A stretch of 64,000 bases of DNA. Source: Poecilobothrus nobilitatus (lineage: Eukaryota > Arthropoda > Insecta > Diptera > Dolichopodidae). Shown here piece after piece: positions 37,532 through 47,959 of this stretch. The stretch is from the NCBI GenBank assembly GCA_947095535.1, contig OX352773.1:205860093-205924092 (forward strand), in the 5' to 3' direction. The position numbers and the translations under genes are program-made. The first letter of the stretch is position 1; each line of letters opens with the position of its first letter. The notes under the pieces were generated by a model, which saw nothing but the letters and a program-made list of their open reading frames with translations, was not told the origin of the DNA and searched no databases.

Positions 37532-38030
37532 TATTATCGGTGAACATCATTTAAATGTTCCAAAATCCTGTGTTCACTGGAATAACAATAAAAAGAAACT
37601 TACGTTAGATTCCCTGGTTTATTAACGGTGAACATTGCTGAATGTTCATAAAATCTCAAACCAAAACCCCAATATACTTTTTTTAGCTTTAAAAATATTC
37701 ACCGGTGTTATATTGATAGTTTTTTTATGTTCCACGCAAGTTTTATTTTATGTTCATGGGTTAGCGTGGAACTGAACGTGAACTAAATTCTTTTGTTAAA
37801 TCTGACTTTAAATTTAAAATAAATTCTTATATAGAGTCTTATCTTAAAGGCAGGTACTTTTTTATGAACGATGAACATTACTGAATGTTCTCAAAATCCC
37901 AATGTACTTTTTTACCTTTAAAAATGTTCACCGATTATTTTTTTGGGACTAAAGGGAAGTTTTTTTTTATGTTCAACGATGAACGTGGGGCTGAAAGTGA
38001 AATAAATTTCTTTTAAGTTTAATCCAGATA
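37532..38030. repeat. Degenerate tandem duplication, unit about 238 bp
   Basis: The block GGTGAACATTGCTGAATGTTC at 37627 recurs as GATGAACATTACTGAATGTTC at 37865. Both are followed at similar spacing by TTTAAAAATRTTCACCG and ATGTTC-containing sequence. A third, partial copy with GGTGAACATCATTTAAATG lies at 37540. Each start is itself a palindrome (GAACAT/ATGTTC). I see no coding frame and no relation to the other families here. Confidence 0.6.
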
Positions 38031-38034
38031 AGTC

Positions 38035-39128
38035 CATATCTTTATTTTTAAAATTCTAGTAATTTTATATTAATTCAATTACAATTTTTTTTTTTTTTCA
38101 ATATTTTAACAATAATTTATTAGTAATAAAATAAATTTTTAATATACAAAAAAAAAAAACTTTATCTTAAATAAAATTATACCGGTTTTCCAATTTTAGA
38201 AATTTAATTAACAAGATTAAAATTTATTTGTTCTGTTGGAGCAGTTCAAACGGTGAATAAAAGAAAAAAAAAACTGTCTATTTTTTATATATTTAAGCGA
38301 AATATGAACAAAAAAAAACTTATCGTTAAAATTTAAAATTTTTAATAAAAAATTATAATAATTTAATATAAAATAGGATTTATTCAATTATAACTTATAT
38401 TTTCCACAAGAATAAATTTTAAAATGATTTTTTTGCAATTAAATAGATATCAAAAAAAAAAGAATTACAAATAAATTGGTATAAACAATAAAAAGTTTAA
38501 ACGTAAAATTTAGCTGTCTCACCTTTTTATAATTAAACGCCGATGAAGGAAAAACGTGATTATAGTGATTCAATTAAGACAAAAAAAAAATTAAATTAAA
38601 AATGTAAAAAAAAAGACAAAAACGATACAATATATTTTTTTTTTAAATTTTATATAACAAAAAAAAAGAAGTATAAAAAGTATTGTAATCGTAAAACTTT
38701 AAGAGATTTTAATTGCCTCAATTACGTATTTCAAATTTCTTATTACAGTTTAAATTATTATTAGGTATCAAGTGTTATCATTTCACCTTGAACATATTTT
38801 TTTAGGGATATGTATAAAATTCTCGACAATATCTCCGAACTCAAAATTCACACTAAACGCTCCGAAATAATTTTGAATTACAAAACAGCTTTGACATGTC
38901 AAAAGTGTCATATTATATCAAAAAAAAATTTTTTTGACATTTATATTTAAATGCTCTAGGATATCTGTAAATTAAAATCGAAAATTTAGATCATACTCTG
39001 AGCGCATTCTGAATGAAAAAAGAAACACAAAAGATGAACTCTTTATCAGTCAGAGTGAAAAAAGAAACACAATTTTTTTTTTGACAGCTGTGGTTCTGCT
39101 CTGAACTAAAAAAGAAAAACACCCTCAG
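38035..39128. other. AT-rich DNA without recognisable features
   Basis: From about 38980 the sequence has AAAAAAGAAACACAA repeated twice (near 39017 and 39058). Otherwise nothing. Confidence 0.45.
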
Positions 39129-39515
39129 ACAAAACTCTCAAAAACAAAATCATCAAAAACAAAATCATCAAAAACAAAATTTTCAAGGAGAAAATGACCA
39201 AAAACAAAATTCCCAAAACCAAAATCGCCAAAAAAGAAAATCTTTTTTATGCATTTAAAAATTAAATAACTTAGTTTTCAAATTAGAAAGAATTTTAGAG
39301 TTGAATTCAAAAACAGGGTCCTCGTTTCATATGCAATTTTTTTATATATGTATGTCTAAATTAGAAGGAATAATAGAGTTAAAGACAAAATGAGGATATT
39401 CGTTTTTTCCAGAATACTTATTATAATATAGTGTATATGCGATATTCATTTGTCTTTAAGAATTTTGTTTTTGGCAATTTTGTTTTGTGGATTTTGGCTT
39501 AGGGTTTTTGTTTTT
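39129..39515. mobile_element. Foldback-like element, copy D4 (clearest)
   Basis: Seven head-to-tail units of exactly 15 bp start at 39129, 39144, 39159, 39174, 39189, 39204 and 39219; the type unit is ACAAAATCATCAAAA. At the other end (about 39450-39512) at least three units of the same kind lie in the opposite orientation (complement CAAAATTGCCAAAAA, CCAAAATCCACAAAA). The about 200-bp centre has TTTTAGAGTTGAATTC, GAATAATAGAGTTAAAG and CCAGAATACTTATTAT, related to D1 and D2. Long ends built from short tandem units in inverted orientation are diagnostic of foldback-type elements. No coding capacity is present. Confidence 0.72.
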
Positions 39516-40849
39516 TTTATATTTTGTGAAAACTTTTTAATTATTTTTATAAGCTTATCCTATTTTTTAATGATTTTCATCGAAATTTAAATAACCAATA
39601 AATACTAACCGGCTAAGGCCCACTAATAGTAACAGACTATGATCCCGCCTAAATAATTAAAAAAATTGCGATCTTATGTATTTACTCACAATTGAAACAC
39701 TAGATGTCCAACCAAAAATTGATTGCCTCCAAGATGATAATATTTTCAATTTTTTTCGCTGATGAGTGATGGTCATCAACGGTTTCACGTTTATCTCTAA
39801 AGAATAAAATTCATATCTTAAGTAAATAACTATATAAATATAAAGTATATTTTTATTTTCGTTGTTGAGCGAAGCGAATTATACCTATGGTCAATGGTCG
39901 TTGATCGAAATTAAGCTTATTTATAAACTTTTCTATATAGACAATTTATTAATTCTGTAACTAAAATCAGTCCGATTTATATTTTTACGAGTAAAATTTA
40001 AGTAATACGTTCAAATTTGAATATTTGCACTCGTTATGCATTTTAAATTCCTAAAAATTTTCTAAATATTATATGGAAAAAGTCAGATCGGAAAAACGTT
40101 TTATTTTCATTAAATTTTTATTGTATTCATATTTGCATGATTTTGTATTCAACAAAGAATTAATTTTTCATTTGTTTTTGGTTTTTGTACTTTTGTAACA
40201 AGACAGTGTAATAATCATCAGAACAGAGTTTTAAATAAATATCAAATATATAATATTATTTTTATATATTTTTATTTTTAAAAATAAAACAAATAAAGTC
40301 AAAGCTTAATAAGGTTTTTTTTTACTTTTTGTAGAATATTGAACTTTATATAAAAAGTTAATAAATTTTTTTTTCCTTAGTCACGAAATATCATATTATT
40401 TAATTGGAAAATTATTAAAATTTAAAATGTTATTAACTTATTTATTTTACACAAAAAAAAAAAAATAATTAATATTAAATAATTGATTATGTTAGCATTT
40501 AATATTTATTGGGGGGAAAATATATATTTTAATATTATTATTAGATAAGATATTATTTATACTCTTATATAGAATAAATAAAAGATACACAAAATTTTAT
40601 TGTAATAATTATTAATTAAAGGTGTTTCATTTTACCGTATTTTTGTAACTTTTGAGATATGAGATAAGAAAAAAATTACTTAAATAATTTCTAATATAAA
40701 CAGTGTATATTTGTCTTGAGGGTGGATATGTTTAAATGAAAATTTAGTCGTAAAATTAAAAATAAAAAATAAAATTGTAGGACTTCTACTTCATAGCATT
40801 GTAATAGAAGTATGCATAAGTGTAGAAGGCAGTATGCAAAAGCGTGGTT
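39516..40849. other. AT-rich DNA without recognisable features
   Basis: Nothing supported on either strand. Confidence 0.5.
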
Positions 40850-41165
40850 ATTTAAAGGTAGAGATTTTCAAAAATACAAGAAAAGTTGTCCGAAGATACG
40901 GAGAAACAAAAATTTTTCTTTTTCATATAACGGCAAAAAATTATTTAATATTTTTATTGATTTATAAAGCTTAAGAAATTATATTATAGCAAAATTAATT
41001 TCTATTCCGAAATATTCGGCAGAACTACTTTGATGAAATATGAAGACCGTAATAGTTGAGATTACATAAAGAGTTGTTACATAACTTTAGTTATGTCATT
41101 AGATAAAATTTCATTGCTCCATGTTAAATTGTGTATAATTGTGTTTTGTCAACAGACGGATTGCA
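40850..41165 (+). repeat. Possible highly decayed family A copy (A5)
   Basis: Contains TCATATAACGGCAAAAAATT, GGCAGAACTACTTTGATG, AGAGTTGTTACATAACTT and a CAACAGACGGATTG remnant, in the order expected of family A. Similarity is weak and the 5' block is missing, so this may be wrong. Confidence 0.3.
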
Positions 41166-43227
41166 CGTATATAGAAATAATAAAAAAATGTATAAATTAT
41201 TTATGAAAAGTGAACGTAAAATAAAATAAGAAACTTACAAGATAAAATACATTAACAATAATTCAACAATAGCTATTGAAAATAAGTTAATATTGAATAA
41301 ATATGGTTAAGTGAAATTTTCAAAATTCACTATAAAAATATAACATTAAATAAAGTTTTAGTAAGAATAAGAATAAGTATTTGTTATTCTGTTTTTAAGT
41401 ATGAATCTTAATCACAATATGGTAAAAAAAAGGAGAACATAATTTTTCCGAAAAATTTTTTTGCCTTTTTCAGAAAAGTTTTAAAACTGACAAGAAAGAA
41501 AAAAAAGGAATAGTGTAAAAATTTTAAGTCATTCCAGTTTTCGTAGCTGTACCTACAAAAAAAAAATCTTCTGTGAAATTAAACCTTATAAAAATATATT
41601 TTTGTTTAAAATCTTTAATCTAGAGAAAAATTTCTTTTTTAATAATTTTCATATTTAAAAATATTTTCATTTTAAACCAGTTTTTCAACATTTATACTTT
41701 TAACTTTTTTATTTATTAGAAAACTATATAAAGTCGAAAATAATAAACTGCAAATGCTATTACATGCTAATACCATATATACTGTTTAATTTAATATATG
41801 CTTTCTGATATTAAATTACAAATTTCTCGACAATGATTGCAATAGCATATATAATTTGCAAATTAAATGAAATGCAATCTTAACTAGAAAATTTTATCTG
41901 AAATATAAATTTATCTAAAATAAAGAAAAAAAATTAATACAGTATGTATTAAAGTATCTAGTAGTGTTAATATATGAATGTATCTATTAATATTAGTAAA
42001 GTGACATAATATAGATAGATAAAAAAAAAATTTATTATGTCTTTTACTTTTCCTGTTTGTTACCAAATTAAGCTAAAAATAGAATTAAAAATTTTCATAA
42101 TTTCAGAAAAAAAAAAATTTTGTATAATTATGTAATTTCCTAATTCTATATATTATATACATTTATATATAACAGGAAAAATATTTATTTTCAAACCGGA
42201 AATAAACAATGATATTTTTAGTTCAAAGAAAAATTATTTTATAAAAATTGTCAAAATAATTTTTAACAAAACAAAAAAAAAAAACCATGAATTATGAAAT
42301 CATCTGTAAATAATTTGTTTTAATACATTTGATGAGAACATACTCGTATATATATATATATGTGTGTATATATATATATGTGTGTACTATTTATTATTAT
42401 TTATAATTTATTTTTTTGATAAAATTCGATGAATTGTAAATATTTTATGAAAAAATAATTTTCATTCTAATTTAACGTCTGAATAATTTTTTTCTTTCCT
42501 TAAATACAGAAGGTTTAATTTTATATCAACTGAAATTTTAGTTCAACTAAAGTTCACTTTTTCGATAATACATTTCTATAATAAATAAAAATTTTTTTTT
42601 AACTTAGGGCTTTGAAATTAATTCGAGTCATAGTATAGATATAGTAAAAAAGGAAGTTAGTGTTTATATTTTGTGTTTCTTAAAATAAATTTCAGTTCGA
42701 AAAATTAAATTTTTTCCGCATTGATTAAGTAATATTGAAATTATGTAAACGATACGAAGAATAATTCCAAAATAAATGTTGACTAAAATACTGTTATAAA
42801 AGTAGGAAATTTTATAAAATCTTAATTCATTTGCAAGATATCGTATTATTGAAAAATTTTTTAACAAAAACAACGTTAATTTCAAATTTTGAAATAATAT
42901 TGCATATCAGAAGGGGCAATATTATATTTTTTATTTTCTTATCGAATGTTTTCGTTGTAAATACAATATTTAATTTTTATATAGTATTTTATTAATTTAT
43001 TTAAATTAATTTTAATAATGCGAAAATATGTTATTTATATACATATTTTTATAAATATTAATACATATATAATATATATATTTATGTATATATAGGCAAG
43101 AGAATATCCAATTAAACCTTCCTGGGAATAAAAAAAAAATTTTTACTAGAAGGTAATATACATAATAGATATTATTTTGTAAATATTTTATCAATTTCTC
43201 TTTTTCCCCTATTTTTATTGAAAACGA
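41166..43227. other. AT-rich DNA with TA-rich microsatellite
   Basis: A (TA)n/(TG)n compound tract occupies about 42344-42386. The minus-strand open frames at 42664 and 43012 have no motif. Confidence 0.5.
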
Positions 43228-43737
43228 GGAAGAGTGCAGTAGAGTAGACTGTGTCAACTCTGGGATACCCGTATGAACGTAATATATCCTGTTTCTATAA
43301 AACTTGATCATCTTTTAAAAACATTCAGAGTTTTAGTACCGAACTACAGAGATATATTTATGTAAATTGTGGAGTTGTATGATAGCTACCCGAATCTATT
43401 GCGCCTAGCTTCATTAAGTTCCAAGAAATGCAAAAAGCCTGAACCGGCTGCTTTAGACCATTCAAATTTTACAAAAGTTTTTGGCATGCAACTCGACACT
43501 TTTTCACTAAATTTCAGATACCTAGCTTCAATAGACACTGAGTTATTTTCATTTAAAAAGAGAAGTTGTATGGCAACTATCCGAACCTGTCATATCATCA
43601 CACAAAATTTTACAGAAGTTGTTGCATTAAAACTCGATCATCATTTGCAAAATTTCAGATACCTAGAATGAATAGACACTGGGTTATTTCCATTTAAAGA
43701 AAGAAGTTGTATGGCAGCTACTCGAACCCGGCGGCCG

Positions 43738-44867
43738 AAAATGCTGGAGTTAAATAGCAAAACTAACAATTTTGCAAGAGTGACGTAAAAAAAATTTCAG
43801 CCTCCTAGCTCCTTTATTTTTTGAGTTATCGTGCGGACGGACACTGAGTTCTTTTCATTTAAAAAGAGATTTTGTATGGCAGCTACCCGAACCCGTCGCA
43901 CCAGCACAACCAAATTTTGTAGAAGTTGTTGCCATAAAACTTGATCATCATTTGCAAAATTTCAGATACCTAGATTGAACAGACACTGGGTTATTTCTAT
44001 TTAAAGAAAGAAGTTGTATGGCAGCTACCCGAACCCGGGGACAGAAAATGCTGGAGTTAAATAGCAAAACTAACAATTTTGTAAAAGTGATGTACAAAAA
44101 ATTGCAGCCTCCTAACTCCTTTATTTTTTGAGTTATCGTGCGGACGGACACTGAGTTCTTTCATTTAAAAAGAGATTTTGTATGGCAGCTACCCGAACCC
44201 GTCACACCACCACAACCAAATTTTGCAGAAGTTGTTGCCATAAAACTTGATCTTCATTCGCAAAATTTCAGATACCTAGATTGAACAGACACTGGGTTAT
44301 TTCTATTTAAAGAAAGACGTTGTATGGCAGCTACTCGAACCCGGCGGCCGAAAATGCTGGAGTTAAATAGCAAAACTAACAATTTTGCAAGAGTGACGTA
44401 AAAAAAATTTCAGCCTCCTAGCTCCTTTATTTTTTGAGTTATCGTGCGGACGGACACTGAGTTCTTTTCATTTAAAAAGAGATTTTGTATGGCAGCTACC
44501 CGAACCCGTCGCACCAGCACAACCAAATTTTGTAGAAGTTGTTGCCATAAAACTTGATCATCATTCGCAAAATTTCAGATACCTAGATTGAACAGACACT
44601 GGGTTATTTCTATTTAAAGAAAGAAGTTGTATGGCAGCTACCCGAACCCGGGGACAGAAAATGCTGGAGTTAAATAGCAAAACTAACAATTTTACAAAAG
44701 TGACGTAAAAAAATTTTCAGCCTCCTAGCTCCTCTATTTTTTGAGTTATCGTGCGGACGGACACTGAGTTCTTTTCATTTAAAAAGAGATTTTGTATGGC
44801 AGCTACCCGAACCCGTCGCACCAGCACAACCAAATTTTGTAGAAGTTGTTGCCATAAAACCTGATCA
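43738..44867. repeat. Central tandem repeats, 306-307-bp units
   Basis: AAAATGCTGGAGTTAAATAG recurs at 43738, 44045, 44351 and 44658 (steps 307, 306, 307). Two unit variants alternate: those preceded by GGCGGCCG and those preceded by GGGGACAG. The higher-order unit is therefore about 613 bp and has been duplicated as a pair. Each unit carries GTTATCGTGCGGACGGACAC, a two-copy seed of the terminal microsatellite. The 67-codon minus-strand frame here is a by-product of the repeat. Confidence 0.85.
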
Positions 44868-45665
44868 TCATTTGCAAAATTTCAGACGCCTAGCTTCATT
44901 AGGTTCCAAGAGGTGCAAGAAGTCTGAACCGGCTGCTCTAGACCAACCAAATTTTACAAAAGTTGTTGGCATGTAACTCGACACCTCTTTACTAAATTTC
45001 AGATTCCTAGCTTCAATAAACACTGAGTTATTCTCATTTAAACGGAGAAGTTGTATGGCAGCTACCCGAACCCGCTGCACCAGCACAACCAAATTTTACA
45101 GAAGTTGTTGCCATAAAACTTGATCATCATTTGCAAAATTTCAGACGCCTAGCTTCATTAGGTTCCAAGAGGTGCAAGAAGTCTGAACCGGCTGCTCTAG
45201 ACCAACCAAATTTTACAAAAGTTGTTGGCATGTAACTCGACACCTCTTTACTAAATTTCAGATTCCTAGCTTCAATAAACACTGAGTTATTCTCATTTAA
45301 ACGGAGAAGTTGTATGGCAGCTACCCGAACCCGCCGCACCACCACAACCAAATTTTACAAAAGTTGTTGCCATAAAACTTGATCATCATTTGCAAAATTT
45401 CAGACGCCTAGCTTCATTAGGTTCCAAGAGGTGCAAGAAGTCTGAACCGGCTGCTCTAGACCAACCAAATTTTACAAAAGTTGTTGGCATGTAACTCGAC
45501 ACCTCTTTACTAAATTTCAGATTCCTAGCTTCAATAAACACTGAGTTATTCTCATTTAAACGGAGAAGTTGTATGGCAGCTACCCGAACCCGCCGCACCA
45601 CCACAACCAAATTTTACAGAAGTTGTTGCCATAAAACTTGATCATCATTTGCAAAATTTCAGAAA
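44868..45665. repeat. Central tandem repeats, three 259-bp units
   Basis: The landmark GCCTAGCTTCATTAGG falls at 44888, 45147 and 45406, with the next equivalent at 45665, an exact 259-bp period. The units are almost identical, so this expansion is recent. Each unit is itself a dimer of two about 130-bp halves that share CCAAATTTTACAAAAGTTGT and TTTCAGA-CCTAGCTTCA. Three identical 74-codon minus-strand frames arise from the repeat; I do not regard them as genes. Confidence 0.9.
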
Positions 45666-45836
45666 CCTAACTTGAATAGATACTGAGTTATTTCTATATA
45701 AAGATAGAAGTTGTATGGCAGCTACTCGAACGCGCCGACCGAAAATGTTGGATTTAAATAGCAAAACTAACAATTTTGCAAAAGTGACGTAAAAAAAATT
45801 TCAGCCCCCTAGCTCCTTTATTTTTTGAGTTATCGT

Positions 45837-45891
45837 GCGGACGGACGGACGGACGGACGGACGGACGGACGGACGGACGGACGGACGGACG
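45837..45891. repeat. (ACGG)n microsatellite
   Basis: About 13 uninterrupted ACGG units. It lies exactly where each upstream 306-bp unit has only CGGACGGAC, so it looks like a slippage expansion of that seed. (GTCC)n on the complement is the microsatellite class described for DINE-1-type elements. Confidence 0.93.
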
Positions 45892-46035
45892 TACATGGCT
45901 TAATCGACTCAGAATTCGATTCTGAGCCGATCCATACCTTTGACACTATATCTAGCTCGACTCCTTTAAGGTGTCACAAACGTAATGGCAAATTTATTAT
46001 ACCCTTGAACATAGTTCATACGGGTATAAAAATGT

Positions 46036-47312
46036 ATGTAGATATATTTAAATTAAGATATGTTATAAATTTCAAGGTCTGTTATTGTATCAAAAAAAAA
46101 ACAAAAATGTGATTTGTTTCCTTAATATAATATGTAACATAGCAAATAAAACACATTCATCTTATTGATTTTCTTCAGCTAAACTTTCAATGATAAATTT
46201 TCCCCAAAAAAAAAAAAAAAAGAAAACAAATTCTTTTAAAATTCTTCTTTCAATTTATAGATATATGTACTTCAAAACGAGTACCAGTGCTATTTATACA
46301 TCTATCATTTATATATATATATATATATTATACTTTAAAACATAACTACCAAAGTGTTAAAAAAAAAAAAAATTTGTATTAGTTTGTTAAAAATGAGTGG
46401 GAAGTGAAAATTGTAGAAAAACATTCATTTAAGAAAAACTGAAAGGATTTACAGTTAAGCGAATTTCAAGGTGAAATTTAGGTGTTGAATATTTATGAAA
46501 AACGAAAGATTAAAATAAATGGATATTAAGAAAGAAAGACAGTAAGAAGAAAAAAAAAGCAAAAACATTGATGCAAAATAAATTTCATTTTATAAGAGGA
46601 TTTTAAAGTCATTTTTATTTCTTTTTTTTTTTTTTAGTTTTTTGGTTTCTTTTTTTTTTTTTTAGTTTTAGTTTCATTTTTATTTTAATTATTGATTTAA
46701 AGATTTCAGAGAAAATTAATTGCAAAATTGTTATACCAACGTTAAAACTTCTGCATCAAAATAATATTTTTCTGTTTTATAAAGATAATTTCAATCTTAC
46801 ACTTGATTGTTTTCAGTTTATCCATCCATTCAATCAATATAAAGTTATTTCTTTCAATTTATATATTAAAGATTTTTTAATCGATTGGATTTTGATCATC
46901 TTTCAAAAGAGAAAATTAATTTATATTGAAAATATAATTTAATCTTTTATAAAGTATACTGCATTCTTAGTTTTAATTTTTTCTTGGTTTTTATTAGTTT
47001 AATATTCTGGAAAATTTCAATAAAATGGTCTTAAAATGAAAATTGTTTTGTAAGAATCTATTAAAAAGTATGAGGATATTGTATCTTAATATAAATTTAA
47101 TGAAATGATTTAGTTACGTTTGTCTCGTTTTACTAATATTAAAATAAATATATTTTTATTTTAAGTGCATCTTTGGAATCCCCGAATCTACTTGCACCAT
47201 AATTTGTGCACCAAAAATGCCTTAAAATCATTAAAAATCTACTTATTCAACACCCTTTTCATTTATTATACTCTCAACAATATCTTAGTCTTACGAATAT
47301 AAATAGATATGA
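46036..47312. other. AT-rich DNA with (TA)n
   Basis: (TA)n at about 46309-46329 and repeated T-runs near 46620-46670. No gene seen. Confidence 0.5.
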
Positions 47313-47592
47313 ATTGTACTGTACTATGCTTTTAAAATAGTAAATAACCTGCTGAAACATAACTTTATTCTAAATAGAAGATTAGATATTCCCTCGCACA
47401 ACACTGGGAACAAATCAAATTTTTATCTCTCCTTATTTAGAACCGGAAACCAAAGAAATAATTGTCTATACAATTGCTTAAAAGCCTTCAACGAGATACC
47501 CGAAGATTTGAAAATTCTATCTAACTTCGGCGTATGCAAAAAAAAAAAATAAGAAGACTTTTAGTCGAAAATTAAAGCTTATTAACTTTTAA
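47313..47592 (+). pseudogene. LINE ORF2 C-terminal relic
   Basis: A frame from 47313 to the stop at 47550 reads ...AFKIVNNLLKHNFILNRRLD, then IPSHNTGNKSNFYLSLFRTG and NQRNNCLYNCLKAFNEIPED, then LKILSNFGVCK. The pattern of Arg-Arg...His-Asn-Thr...Leu-Phe-Arg-Thr...Tyr-Asn...Phe-Asn-x-Ile-Pro is typical of the extreme C-terminus of LINE reverse-transcriptase proteins (CR1/L2/Jockey-like). A one-base slip in the A-run at 47538-47549 separates it from the natural ending NKKTFSRKLKLINF with a stop at 47590-47592. There is no ATG start because the 5' part of the gene is missing. This lineage differs from the RNase H-bearing relics at 35400 and 56700, as it lacks that domain. Confidence 0.75.
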
Positions 47593-47959
47593 TCGGTACT
47601 ATACAGTTACACTAACAATAACGTCAAATGATGAATTTTGAAAACCTTAAGTTAAAGTATATTTAAATTGAGTTAAATCCATTAATTAATAATAAATAAA
47701 AATTAAAATTTTCTACTATTAAATATAAAATATGTAAATAATTTTATGAAAATTCAATTTTTATTTAATTTTTTGTTGTATTATAATGTAAAAAATTTTT
47801 TTCTTTTGTGTCTGAAACTTTGTTCATCATTTTTTACACATTATAACACCACACAGCTCTAAGCTAACGTCGGAAACTATTTAATTATCTAAATATAATA
47901 AAAGACAAGTTGCTGCTGCTGAGTAGCGTGCCCTACTGTTATGTTAAATGTTAATTTAA
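47593..47959. other. AT-rich DNA without recognisable features
   Basis: Probable 3' flank of the LINE relic. A short GCTGCTGCTG at about 47914 is unremarkable. Confidence 0.5.

Larger units (their letters stand above)
43228..46035. mobile_element. DINE-1/HINE-like element with satellite core
   Basis: The subterminal inverted repeats are perfect over 14 bp: ATACCCGTATGAAC at 43264-43277 and GTTCATACGGGTAT at 46014-46027. Between them are, in order, a single-unit entry region, about four units of 306-307 bp, three units of 259 bp, one more unit, an (ACGG)n microsatellite, a palindromic GACTCAGAATTCGATTCTGAG block and an imperfect terminal hairpin. Subterminal inverted repeats, central tandem repeats, a GTCC-type microsatellite and a terminal hairpin match the published architecture of DINE-1/HINE elements, which are mobilised by Helentron proteins. 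The family assignment is inference and the exact outer ends are uncertain. Confidence 0.68.

Noticed and set aside
39129..39233. CRISPR-like or guide-like array of 15-bp units
   Set aside because: Units are directly adjacent with no spacers, and inverted copies lie at the other end, fitting foldback termini.
42664..43311. Minus-strand ORFs of 73 and 99 codons as genes
   Set aside because: Composition is Ile/Tyr/Asn/Lys-dominated as expected of chance frames in AT-rich DNA, with no recognisable domain; the second overlaps the left end of the repeat element.
44868..45610. Three identical 74-codon minus-strand open frames in a row
   Set aside because: They are the same 259-bp satellite unit read three times; the frame has no known motif and crosses unit junctions. 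Open length follows from repeat identity, not selection.
43738..45665. CRISPR array
   Set aside because: Units are long, contiguous and without unique spacers; eukaryotic satellite structure explains them.
45825..46112. 95-codon frame with repeated Asp-Gly-Arg-Thr
   Set aside because: It is the (ACGG)n microsatellite translated, followed by the non-coding element end.
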